DNA from: Drosophila miranda
Taxonomy: Eukaryota > Arthropoda > Insecta > Diptera > Drosophilidae
Length of the DNA: 64,000 nucleotides
Assembly: GCF_003369915.1 (NCBI RefSeq)
Contig: NC_046676.1
Location: 25,048,001-25,112,000 of the forward strand
Reading direction: 5' to 3'
Position 1 is the stretch's first letter. Each line of letters opens with the position of its first letter. Below are positions 1 through 11,900 of this stretch, one piece after another. The notes under the pieces are model-generated. The model saw nothing but the letters and a program-made list of their open reading frames with translations. It was not told the origin of the DNA and did not search any database. Position numbers and translations under genes: made by a program.

Positions 1-3000
1 GCTGATGCATTTTGCCGGCGCATTTCAACTTGGCCCGAATGCATTCTTCATACAAACATAGATACGACACACAGACATGTGCATAGATGGAGGGGCATGG
101 GGCAACGACAGGCAGTCGCAATTTGTTTGGGGAATGGGGCATGGAACTGGCTTCTGCCCGTCTTCCTTTCCTTGGACTGTTGCAAAATTTTGCTTTACTG
201 GCTTTATTGACTATTGGCAAGTTCTGTCTTCAGGTCTCCCCTCCCCCTCCCCCTCTGCCCCTCCAGTGATTGCAGGGTATCCCCCGATTCATTTCCCCCC
301 GATTGCTGCTGGCCGCTGTGTTTATTCTCTTACAAAAATAAATAAACCCAAGACATGGGCCCGAATCAGTGAAAGATTCCCCGGGCCAGCAGGACAGAGC
401 AAAGCCGTGAGGCACCTTAAAACTGGAAAGTTGTTTGGTCAGTTTTACTACTTGCAACAGCCGCCACACAGTCACAGTCACAGCATTTAGTGTCGATTGT
501 CGAGTGTCGGAGTGTTGCAGTATCGAGGTGTCGCGGAGACCTGGTTGTTTGGGTTTTCTTTGAGGGAAAACTTATGGAAAAATCACTCAATTTACCGGCA
601 GCAGCAGCAGCAGCAGAATTGCAGCGAAATGTGTGTCACGTGCGGAGATGCGTGCCACAACATCCAAAACTGGATTCTGCCCCAAGAACCAAGATCGGAG
701 AGCGTCTCCCTCTCTCTCTCTCTCTCTCTCTGCCTCCATGCCACTCTTTAGATGAATATCTCCAGCTCTGAGAGAGTCTCTCGCTGTGTTAGAGATTCAG
801 AAACAGGCCTCGAGACCTCGAGGTTCTGTGCCACTCGAGTATTTTCTGGCTCTTTGTGGCTGCTTTTCCATTGGTTTTCGGTTTAAATCTGGTTTTTGTG
901 TCTGTCTCTCTCTTCCCCTCTGATTTGTTGTTTTGTTGTTTTCTGCTTCGGCTTCTGATTGTTTCTTTTTTGGATTTGCATGAGGCTGCAAGTCGACACT
1001 GAAGTTGAATCATCGATATCTTGCAGATCCTTTTTTGCAGTGCAAAATTTCGTATCTTTTGGGAGTTTTTGGACGCTGGTAAACTGGTTTTTGGGCTGCG
1101 ACTGGACACATTTCAGTGTCAGCCGCGTAATACGTCCGTTCAATCAGTTCAATTAGCTCGCCAGAGCGAAAGAAAGAAAGAAAAGGAGCCATAATTAATA
1201 AGACGTTGCCGGAATCCAAATGTTGTTTCGGCCAAATTGCTTTTGATTTATGCCTCAAGTCGGACATGGGGGCATAGAGTGGAGTGGTTTGGCTCTGGCT
1301 CTTAAAGCCAAATTTTTGACGAGCTGCAAGCGTTAACCTTAGGAGTTACACTCGCACAAAGATACAGAGATAAACAGATACAGATACAAAGATACAAAGG
1401 CAAAAGTGAAAGTAGCCGAAAAAAAGAAGAAGAAAATGAAGAAACTTGCACTCTGTCGATCTCTGTCTCTCTCCCAATCGCTGACGTATCCCTCTCTGTC
1501 TCTGTCTCTAAAGTGATTTTATTACCACTTTTGCTGCTTCTTTTGTCTCTGTTTCTGCTGTGCCTTTTGTTTTCGCTTTTGTTTTTGGATACCCTCTCAA
1601 AGGAGGGGTATCTCTGCACTGCAGAAAGAAGAGCGCTAGCCAAGGAAGGATCTTCTTTTTGCATACAAATTAAAACATAAACGATCCATGGGATCCATCC
1701 AGAAAACAAGCAAAAAAACAATTCAGAAATCCCACCAAACAATCTGCAAGATCTGCAAGAGTATCTTTGCCTTCGCGTTTCTTTCTTTGGTTTTAGCCAA
1801 GTTTCAAAAACAAAACAAAATTAAATGCTAAGAAACACAAAAAAAAAACTAAATCAAAAGGCTACAAAAAATGAATACAACGATTTATATGTAGTGGCGG
1901 GGCAACGTGAGTTTTGGCCTCACGTTTCCTCTTTATTGCCTCTGCGGCGGAGACGGATTCGTTGTTTCTGCTTTTTCATGCCCGCTTTTGTTGCCTGCTT
2001 TTCATTTGGAGCTCCGTTTGGGCCGTTTGGGCCGCTTGGTTGTTTTCTCGTTCGGTTATTTAATGATTTAAAGATTATGCACGGTCCACCAGGTCCAGAG
2101 ACCCTTTTACCCTGGAGCCAACACTCCTGGCCTCCGCTGGAGGGGACTGGAACTGGACTCTGCTCCTCTCTCTCTGCCTCTATCCCTGCTTTTTTCGGTG
2201 GCTGCCACAAGCTGCAAAAACTTTCGCTTTTTTTACACCTTTCTGGGGCCAAAAGAGTGGCGGGTGCGGTGAGGAGGGTAAGGGAGTTGTGTAATGTTAA
2301 TTTTGGGACGAATGCTGAGAAGGTGTTAAAATTGCAGATAATGCCTGCGGTTTGTTGTTGCTTTTTTGTTGGATCGGATCTCTCTCTCAAGTCCTCATCC
2401 ACATCATCTGATTGAAGCGGGTATGGGGGAGGATGGACTGCTGTTTACACTCGAATGGAAAGGAATCTCTATTAAGCGACCCAATTAGTGAGCGGTGCAG
2501 TGGAAGCCCAAGCCCCCTTTCACTAAAGGGAGCAGCCACTCGATGGAGGTATTGCCACATGGTTTTCCCGCTCTTTCATCATATCCTGCTGAACATCTAA
2601 GCAGCCAAGCAGCGGATATGTCTCTTAGATCCATGTGGCACGTTTTCTTATGAAGAAAGATTGACCTGAGGGGTAATATCTACCATCAATAAAATTGACA
2701 GTAAATGTTTGACAGAATATGAAATGGGGAATCGGAGAAACTCCAAACTATGCTAATCGAGGGCAGAGTACTTGCCCCACACTTCCATACCCCCACCTAC
2801 CACCCACTCGGAGACAAAGGCAGCTTAAGAGAGAGACAGATGGTGCGGTGTTGTCTCTGACACAGTTTTGCAATTGTTCAATGGGCAAACACAATTAAAA
2901 TTGTGAGACACGACTTGCTCTTGACGCTGCTGCTGCTGCTGCTATCGTTGTCGTTGTTGTTGTTGGAGCCACAGAAATGTCAAATGTTCATAGCGATTCT

Positions 3001-3022
3001 CGCCGAGTCGTTGAGTGAGAGC

Positions 3023-3044
3023 GGGGAGGGGAGGGGAGGGGAGG
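3023..3044 (+). repeat. (GGGGA)4 run, quadruplex-forming potential
   Basis: Four runs of GGGG are separated by single A residues. One-base loops make this one of the more stable theoretical quadruplex formats. It lies in the presumed intron, G-rich on the plus strand and so C-rich in the minus-strand transcript. Confidence 0.75.
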
Positions 3045-3297
3045 TGCAGAGATTTGCCCATATAATGAGACGTTTAGGCGAGCCATTAGACAGATAGCGC
3101 GCGCATCCGTCAGATACAGCTACAGCTACAGCTACATCTACATCTATAGCAACAGCTACAGTGACATAGGGAGGGGGGAAAGAAAGAAAAAACGAGCTGC
3201 AGATACGAACGAGAAGTACACGCGGGGCATCGATTATTCGGTTCGAGTTCGGTTCAGAGGAAAAACTGGTTCTTCTGGCAGTTCCCAGTGTCCACGT

Positions 3298-3319
3298 CCC
3301 CCCCCCCCCCCCCCCCCCC
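3298..3319. repeat. Homopolymer C22
   Basis: A pure C run of about 22 bases. Its exact length is unreliable in most sequencing chemistries. Confidence 0.8.
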
Positions 3320-4225
3320 TCGCACTATGGCGATAACTATTTCAACCGATAAATGCGTGGGAAACCGCAACCAAGGCAATCCGCTAGCTGGTTCGCCTTT
3401 TCGTAGGCGCCTTCCTATGGATAAAGTATCTGTATCTGAGGCTCCAATGGCCCCCCCTAAAAAGAGCCGTCTGCTTCTAGATTTACTTCTAGATCTGCAA
3501 TTACAGATAAACCAGAACTCATTATAATAAAAATGAGTTATTAAAACCCCAAAAAACGTTTCGCCGAAATCTAGCCCTCCGCCAGAGAGTAATGGGGCTT
3601 CAACCACCGACCATCAACCTCCTGGGGTTTCGGGTTGAACTTTAGATTAAAGAATACTCCTCTCGCCTTCCCTTACCTTGTGCTCTTTTCTCTTGTTAAT
3701 TTCTTGGAAGCTGTCAACGATGAGAATTAATTTTTACACCAAAAACATAGTCTGTCTTCCTGGTCGGAGAGGAGTAGGAGAGGAAGTGGCATGTGGAACA
3801 CGAGGAGGAGGAGTATGAGGAGCATCAAATCATGCAAGAAATTTGTTACTGACATACAAATTACCATCATTATAGTGTCTGAGGAATACAATCCCCCATA
3901 CCCCATAGCGAGACGAATACGAAACACGAAACAGGAAGACACAACATACATACATACAGCGGGGCAAAAGGCAATGTGTGGTAATAGAAAATGTCGAAAT
4001 AGAAGAGAAGGAGCGAAACCCGAGACGGGGACCATGCCACGACAAAGGAGGCATGAATAGAGGAGAAGAAGACGGGGCCAGAGAATAGACAGACGGATGA
4101 ATGGATGGATGGCTGCTGGGTGATCGATGGTGCCTAAGGTGGAGGTAGCACCGGGAAGAGTTGGGAGTTCGGACCTGGGAGCTGGAAGAGATTCACGAAA
4201 GAGGGGAAAAAGAGAAGAGACTCAC

Positions 4226-7200
4226 CTGCGCATGATGGGCAGCGGTAGCGTGAAGCGTCCGTCGCTCATGAGAGGTGGACCCGCTGGACCCGGTCCGGGG
4301 AGGGGCACCGTGGATATCACGGATGTCAGCATTGCAGGTGGCACGGATGGTGGCAGCGGCGGCGGCGGTGGCGGTGCCGGTTGCTGTGCGGGGGGCTGCT
4401 GCTGCGAGGGGGGAGGCACCACTGTGATGGGCACGGGCACGGGCAGGGCGCTGTAGGGCGGTGGGTAGTGCGGGTGTAGGATGTCCGGGAGGAGGGCACG
4501 CGCCAGGCCCATGGCCGCGGGATGTGGGTGGTGCAGATGCGGGGGCGGGTGCAGCTGCGGAGGGGGTGCTGGCGGCGGTGCTTGGTGGCGTCTCGGGTGA
4601 TGCGGGGGAAACTGCTGTTGCTGTTGCTGCTGCTGTCGCCTTTCGCGTCTCTCCCGACGTCGCTGCTCCCGTGTGCGCATCTGCTGCTGCTGTTGCTGCT
4701 GCTGCTGGGAAGAGGAGGGGGATGCAGTGAGGTCATCTGTTTGGCATTCGGTGGAGGTGAAGGTGCGTGGCGGGGTGGTGGCAACGGTAGTGGCATTCAC
4801 ATTGATTATATTGACACTGTTATCATTCACGTGATGGTTGCTGCTGATGCTGCTGGCAGCTGCCGCTTGTGGAGTTGCAACCTGCTGCTTATCCACACTG
4901 GGACTCGTATTATTATTTAGCAGATTTTGGACACTTGTTGCACTAAACACTTTTGCAGCTGCTGCTGTTGCCGCTGCTGCTGGCACACTATTATTTATCT
5001 CCACCACACAAACACCGTTATTGTTGTTGACAATGCTCGACGTGGGCGACGACGACGCGACCGAGACGCCACTGCTGCTAGTACCGTTATTATTACTATT
5101 ATTATTATTATTATTATTGTTGTTGCTGTTGTTTACTTGAATCGTGAGACTCGGCTGACGCTGGCAGGACTTTGCAGTCGCAGTCGCCGTTGACGCTGCC
5201 AGCACAGCAATGTTGCTAACGCCCTGCTCTGCAGGACTTTCACTGTGGTTATTGTTGCTGCTGACTGCATTAAGAAACACACTGCTGCTACTGCCTGCAT
5301 TCGTATTTGGATTCGCATTCGCTGTTGCTGCTGCAGTTGGCGGCACTGCCACTGCATTGGCTGGCACATTCAAACGCATCTCGATGTTGGCGTTATCAAT
5401 ATCCGACTGGCGTCCCGTTCCCCGCTCAAATCTACTTTCACTCGCGCGAAATTCGGCGTACAGACGCTCGAGTTCTGCCAAACATTTGTTGGGCCGCAGC
5501 ACGCTGCCGTCGCTGCTGTTTTTATACGAACAGTTGCTTGTGCCGCTGCTACTGCTGCCGGTTGTTGTGAACGCGTTGAAATGTGTCGAGCGAGTGATCG
5601 TTGGGTTGATCGTTGGGCGCTCTTGGCTGTGGCTGTCGCGCTCGCGCTCGTGCTCTCGCTCTCGCTCTCCCTCTCCGGCTGCGATGGCACAGGAAACAGG
5701 TTGAGTGACCTGGCGGTCTGCTCTCCAGCTGGTTTCCTCTATTCCCGTTGTTGCTTTTGCCATTTCGTGCTCATCGCCAGCTTTGCCTCTTCTCTGTTCA
5801 TTGATAATGCAATTGGCTTCGCTGCTGCCACAGTCGCTATCTTTGTTGTTGTTGCTGTTGCTGTTGCTGTTGTCGATGCTGCTGCTGCTTGTCTTTTCTC
5901 GGCTTTGTTGTGATCTTGCATTCGTTGCTGGACTTTGTTTTTGTCTCTGCCTCATTTCCGTTGCATTTGTCGTTTCAGTGTCTCGTTTGTTGCTGCTTTG
6001 CTTTATGTCTGGCGTGAATGAAGCGCAGTTCTAGAAAGAGAGAAAGAGGGAGAGTCAACGTGAAGTCATTAGAGAGAGGTTATATCGAAAAAACGGGAAG
6101 GCGAGAGAGCGGTACCCACATTTAACTGCTCAGCTTACGTTACAAACTTTGGTGAGGAGACATCGGGACTGCCGTACCTTATATTTGATATGCCTTGATT
6201 TAAGTTTTAAATTGTAATTAATGCTAATTGCTGAGGGATTAACCCCGCAACCAGGGAGAGTTCTCTCACTTTACCAAAGGCTGGACTGAAACCAGTAAAA
6301 AGGTGACTCCCCCTCCTGGTGTGGGGCAGGAGCTGTGGCATGGACTGTGGAAGTCGCATAAATGTGCGCTTAATTGAATTAATTAAGCCAACGCATAAAC
6401 ATAAAACCCGTCACAAGTAATTGTTGTTTCTGTTGCGGGTGCTGTTGGTGATATCCCTGGCTGGTTCTCTGCTGATAAAGCTGTTGCTATGCTCCCTCCC
6501 CACGCGCCGTATAATCATACAGACGATAGCATCATCCCCCATCCGCGAGACCCTAAATCCGAACCTGACTCCGGGACTCCGACGCTGACGCCCTCACTCA
6601 TTCACGGTATTGGGATGTGGGTTATGGGCCATGCGGATGGATATGACGAGTATGTATATTGTGGATGTGGGATCTAATTATGTTACGCTGTGTTACTTGA
6701 ATTAATTTCGTCACAGAAATATAATAGGATTTACTGTTAGCCCTAGCCCCCTCCCCCACTCTCTCACTCTCCGATTGTTCTAATGGAGAATGGAGTCGCT
6801 GCTGCTGCTCAGTGGACTGCATTACGATTGCGATTGTGCGGCGCCTCACACACTGCAATCACAGAAGCAAAAAGAGTGGGGGAGAGAGAGAGCAGACCCG
6901 ACTGCACAGCCGAAAACCGAAAGTCATCCACACCTAACGGTGCTTGTGAGCTTCGTTGATTCTTGCTAGAGATGAGCGAGGGCCTAGCTTGGAGTCCCGT
7001 CATAGCACGAGGATCACTAAATATAGGCACGAATATACATAAAACACCGTGTAGCCCTATTAAATGAAAGTGTGTGCACGTAACGCACGAATCTGAGTTC
7101 TACCGAGCACGTCCCATGCCCATCTTTAGTTCTTTCGCCTAAATCTCTCGTCATGAGTCAGTCGTCAGAGACACATACGCAGAAATAAGGTTGGGGAGAA

Positions 7201-8820
7201 AAAGTGTGGGGAGCGACCCATATAATATGCGGATGGGGAGCGTTATGGAGTAGAGCTCTGCTTAGCCCTTTTGTTCCTGCCTTTTTAGCTCTGCGATCCG
7301 TGGCGAAGAACAGATTGCACAAATCGGATCGGATCGGCTTGGATCGGGAATAATTATATCGCTTGATTGAATACCTGAATGATGAATGGTCCCCCCTTTG
7401 ACACTGTTCAAACTTCTGTGTTTATTGTTCAGTAATGCATATTATGCGCTTTCAGGAGTGTCCCCGCATCTGTTCCACGGGTCTACTTCCACTGTCTTTG
7501 TTCTTTGTTTTTGTAATTTTTGTGCGGTCATTTTCCGTTTCGCTGATGCAACATAAACAAATTATGGATTATACACAGAAAAACAGACCACATGCAAAGG
7601 ATAGGAGTGGGGGCAGTGGTTGCTATATCTATACTCTATATTACAGTATGAATATAAAAGTGGAAACAAAGGGGAAGTATGGCCCCGTCCCGACTCCGAA
7701 TTCGGTACTGATAGGCAACATATGGTGCTTATCTGCTGGCGGAGGAGGGATGCTAGCGGCACTTAAGTGCCTAAGTGAAGCATTAGCCCTTATCGGGTCT
7801 TCTGGGTTACGAGGGGGGATGTGGTACATGGAGGGGAAGCTGTCAATGGGCCCGAAAAGGCGACAGTTCGACTTTGCGTTCCCATTCGACTTAGGCGGCG
7901 CCAACAAAATGTCTGTTGAACCCTTGACATCAAATTTGATGGCGCCCCATTAAACAGCTAAAAGCGTAAGTACTCTTTATAGATGAGGCGACAATTTTAT
8001 GGGACCCCGGACTCACCTGCGATATGTAGTCGTCCGTAAAGGAACGCACTAGACGCTCAGCGGGAACATTTGCCGTTAGTGGAGCTGCTGCTTTTATTGG
8101 CGATCGTTGCGATCTATCACATGGTTCGGTCTCCGGCTGGGATCCGCTCCTGGGACGAGCCACGCTCGACATGGCCAGGAGGGAGGTCGAGGTAGAGCCC
8201 TTGGCCGAGTAGAGCGACTCGTAGGAGGGCGGCTCCTGGATTGCCGTTGCCGCCGAGGAACACCATTGGGTCAGAGTGTGGGCTGGGCTGCCGTAGTAGG
8301 AGGGGTATGAGTATCGGTTCCGTCTTCCCCCTCCACCTCCGCTAGCGCCAGTCCCCTCTGCGGTGGCCTCCTGCCCGGCTTTGGCCAGATCGAAGCCTGC
8401 GATGGCCGCATCGAATGCGCTTAAACTAAAATTTGGAAAGGAAGGCACGGGGGGTAGCGGCAGTGCCAGTGGCAGTGGTAATAGCAGGGGCACTGACTCC
8501 ACTGCTGGTGGGTGGCGATGCGCGTAGATGGAATGGAGGTGGAAGGAGTGGGCTTGTGGGTGGATACAAGGCTGGTTCAGCGCTGAAGCCTCGTAGCTGC
8601 TGTGCGATTTGTGGAGCTTTCGGTTGAGGCGCTCGTCATCGTCCTCCTCCTCCTCCTCCTCCTCCTCGCCCTCCGAGGAGCTGGGCATGGGCGTGCGCTC
8701 GTATGGGGTCCAAAGCATGGAGGATAGGGCCTCCTCCACATCCGGCGGCATCCGTTGGCGGACTGCTCCCGATCCTGCTCCAGCCCCGTGGCTGGGCGTG
8801 TTGTGCTCAGACAAGGACAT
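4226..8820 (-). CDS. Large low-complexity PPxY-containing protein, 5' part of CDS (partial)
   Basis: Two coding exons are seen: 8017-8820 (268 codons) and 4226-6030 (601 codons plus 2 nt). The junction is in phase (…DDYISQ|NCASFTPD…) with a GTGAGT donor at 8016 and a TTTCTAG acceptor at 6031. The start is the ATG at 8820, which has an in-frame stop upstream. Exon 1 has an acidic Glu/Asp run (about 51-63), a Pro/Leu-rich stretch (109-125) and a PPSY motif (197-200). Exon 2 carries poly-Asn, poly-Ser, poly-Ala and poly-Gln tracts, a TECQTDD motif, a basic RREQRRRERRERR-like block, His/Pro-rich sequence and a second PPxY (PPPY). No globular domain is visible. PPxY motifs are known ligands of WW domains (Nedd4, Yorkie type), so an adaptor or regulatory role is possible but is inference. 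The protein continues beyond the left edge, and I do not recognise the gene. Confidence 0.82.
6031..8016 (-). other. Intron between the two coding exons
   Basis: About 2 kb lies between the GTGAGT donor (8011-8016 on the plus strand reads ACTCAC) and the acceptor at 6031-6032. Open frames such as 7435-7953 (plus) have no coding-like composition and no splice support. I see nothing else defined in it. Confidence 0.75.
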
Positions 8821-8904
8821 GCTTGCCGCTCCCTCATCGCTCAGCGTCGGCGGGGATCAGAGGAGTACTCGATTCGGAGTCGGACTTGGAGCGAGGCCAG
8901 CATT
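8821..8904 (-). other. 5' untranslated part of the second exon, with a short upstream ORF
   Basis: On the minus strand a pyrimidine-rich acceptor (TTTTTCTTTCAG) ends at 8905, so transcription must begin further right and splice into this exon. The leader holds an upstream ATG two bases into the exon that opens about 18 codons and stops before the main ATG at 8820, so it could damp translation. The first exon is not identified. A candidate donor lies at 12,723. Confidence 0.55.
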
Positions 8905-11900
8905 CTGAAAGAAAAAGCAAGAGGAACGAATAAAATAAATCCAAATGTAAATGCCAAATGGAAAATGGAAAACTTTTAACTAAGCAAATGGCTGACAAAT
9001 TAAACGCTTACAATGCCCCAATTCCTCGGTTGGAAAAGTTTTCAGGCCTCCTCTCCATGCACCCATCCATCCATGGACCCCTCCCATTCCACATCCAATT
9101 TAATAAATTGCGATTAAAGCATTTAAAATTGAAGAAAAAGGTTCTCGGTTCTGGATATCCTCTTCGAGGATAGCTGTGGTCCCACTAAGTTAATATACCC
9201 GCTGGCAGAGGAAAACCCGAGAAAAGCCCAAAACTGAAAAACCCCAAAACGAAATAAGCCAGCAGACATGAAAAACAAGCTTCCGTTTTGTGGAAAATAT
9301 ATGCAGAAAAGTTTGCGATGCAAAGTTTCTCTGGTAGCATCTACCCCCCGCCACCCAGCCGCCTTCTTCTTCCTCTCTATGCCCCAAGGAGGCAAGGAAA
9401 ACTTTGCCGCACTCACACCACTCCTGGCGTGGAGTGGAGTGGAGAGTGGAAAGTAGGCTGTGAGCCAAGTTTAAACTGGCATCGAGTGGTGGGAAAATGG
9501 CTTAACGGCTGTCGGACTAAGCGGGAGACATTGAAACGGAAATGGCTGGCCATGGACGTCACTCGATGCCAGCCGGAGCGGGAGTGCAGGGGAATGCACT
9601 GGCCGGCGCCCAGCCCACCACCTACCGAGCGAGCAGCCGCAACCATAAGAGTGTGGGGATTGGGGCAAGTTTAAGCCGCATGAACAGGACTGAGGACTGG
9701 GGCTCCGAAGTTTTATGTGTTGCATATCCTGAGGCGCTTGGCTGTTCTAATTTTTTCGCTCGCCCGCTGGCCCTTCCCCGGTGACAACTTCTTTCTCTTC
9801 TTGTGCTACTTCCTCTCCATCTTTTTGGGAGCTTTGTGTGGTTGTGGGCTTCCACCATTGAATTGCTTTCTTTCTTTCTTCATTCTTGTTGTCTATTTCA
9901 TTCTCTTCTGGTCGTACCCAATGCCCGTCCAGAACGTGGAGCATACACTATTCTGGACTCTGCTTGCAGCAGGCAGAAGGAGTTACAGCACTGTGGCTGT
10001 ACTGGGGAACTCCTTTTTTATGCCTTATTTATCTAGTAATTATCTACCAATCTATAATATTTCGCTGCGACTCATTTTGAGAGGTTTCTTTCTCGACTAA
10101 GATTCTCTATCTTTTTCGTGTTTTGTGTTATGCTTAAATAAAGATTTGTGTTAGTGTGCTTCATTCATTCATTGTTGTTGGGGTGCAATTTCCTCGGCTA
10201 TGTGTGTCCTTGTTTGTGGCAAGTTTATGTGCATTTCTGGCCTTCATTGTTGTCATTCTCTTTGGTCGCCATTTCATTGTTGTGTCGAAGAGGGAGGCAG
10301 GAGGCAGCGGAAGCAGAGGAAACACCCATTCACTCACACAATGGCATGCCTCGTCGAGTGGCAAGCGCACAAATTAATACGTATGTGCAACAATTGAGGG
10401 AGAGAGAGAGAGTGTGTGCGATTGGCAGAGTGTGTGTAATATGCATGTTACCTACTTTTGTGAGCTTTTAATTAACAACAGGCTTTCCACAGAGGGAAAA
10501 GCGAAAGAAAAGCCTTGAATCTTAAAAGGCCTTTGTGCGGCAGGCCTTTGTTGGCATTTGCAATACGTGGCATTCCAGTGTCCCTGCTGGAAGCTCTTTA
10601 AAGATTCATTTTCTTGAGAGTTGCACACACATATAGTATAGTGTGACCCGATTCCGCTGGATTTGCAGCAGCTGTGAAGCGAAAATCATTCGGAAATCAG
10701 ATATTTCTACAATTCTTAAAGTTGCTCAAAGAAATATCTCAGCGAAAAACACACCCAGGCACCATTCCCAAAGCCATACAAATATTTATCCAAAGTTCTG
10801 GCACTGCGATAAAGAAAACTCTGAAGAAGAGACTCCCAGCCCACCGCCCCTGCGCAAATGTCACGCAAATGAGCAAAATTGTTTGCAGCTCTTTGCTGCA
10901 AAGCATTCATTGAAATTATTTACATAAATATTCACAGAGTGAGCCTTCTTTTGCATACTCGTATTTTGTATTCTTCATTTTTATATTTCCTATTTTGTTT
11001 TTTTTTTATTTATATTTTTATTTTTATTTGACTAGACGTGCGTCAGTCAATCAGAGCCCAGAATGGCAGGCGAAAACTTTTTTTTGTCAGCCCCCCCGCT
11101 TGGGAATTCGCCAGAAAAAAACTTGGATTGGAGGAGAAGTGGAGGAAGTAGAGGCAAACGAGGCATGGCCATCGACAGCAGCAGCAGTGGAGAGGAGGCA
11201 AATTGCTGCCAGTATGTTTGTAATGCAAACAAACTTTATCTAATTAAAGGAACACGTGTTACACTTCGGGAGTGGAAACAGAGACTGCTCTACTCTTCCT
11301 CTGCTGTCGCCCCCTATCTCGTCTTTCGTCTAGGCAGTGTCTTCGTCATGAGCATCCTCCGAACCATCATCATCATCATCATCGTCTTGGGGATCGACAT
11401 GGACAGCTTCATCTGGGCGTATGCCTTTACTGGCAGCTGCTTTACATTGATGACGACGCACTCGAAACGCTTTTGATGTCTCACTTTGCATTTGCCGATT
11501 CGGCATATCTTCGCATGCGACTCTGTCAATGAATGTCTGTGTGTGTGTCTGGTTGTGTCTCTCTCTATGCTTGTGCGTGTACGTTCGCTTCCGCTTCCTG
11601 TGTGTGAGCCGAGACTCTGCCGAGACCCCCTTAGGCCTTTCATGGATGACTGGGTTTCGTCTCTAGTCCTGGGACTGGGAACGGGGGACACTCTGCCTGT
11701 CGAGTGCCTTTTGAGTTGTTTGTCAATATGTAGACCATTATTCAATCAATATATTGACACACATTTCATTTCCTCTTGGCAAACGCGCCACCCAACACCC
11801 ACCCGAACCACCCCCGTCTCACGCCAATAATCCGGCCAAGTGCTAATCGCAAACAAAGTAGTTTTTGCTTGAGTTCCATTTCAATTTCTTTTGACGTTTA

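Larger units (their letters stand above)
1..4225 (-). other. Intron of the left-hand low-complexity gene (non-coding)
   Basis: A strong splice donor on the minus strand at 4221-4225 (CGCAG|GTGAG) ends the coding exon at 4226, so this stretch should be intron of that gene and its next exon must lie left of the window. I see no credible coding exon here on either strand. The content is simple sequence: a (TC)n run at 709-732, a GATACCC-type hairpin near 1588-1612, CTG/GTT repeats near 2925-2965, a GGGGA repeat at 3023-3044, hexanucleotide ACAGCT-type repeats near 3115-3165 and a C22 run at 3298-3319. Confidence 0.6.

Noticed and set aside
1302-1742. Minus-strand 146-residue open frame
   Set aside because: Built from GATACA-type simple repeats and (TC)n; low-complexity chance ORF.
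5245-5913. Plus-strand 222-residue open frame
   Set aside because: Antisense of poly-Gln/Asn/Ser coding repeats, giving artificial Cys/Val/Ala/Leu-rich 'membrane' sequence.
7435-7953. Plus-strand 172-residue open frame
   Set aside because: Lies in the intron of the minus-strand gene and has no conserved motif or promoter.
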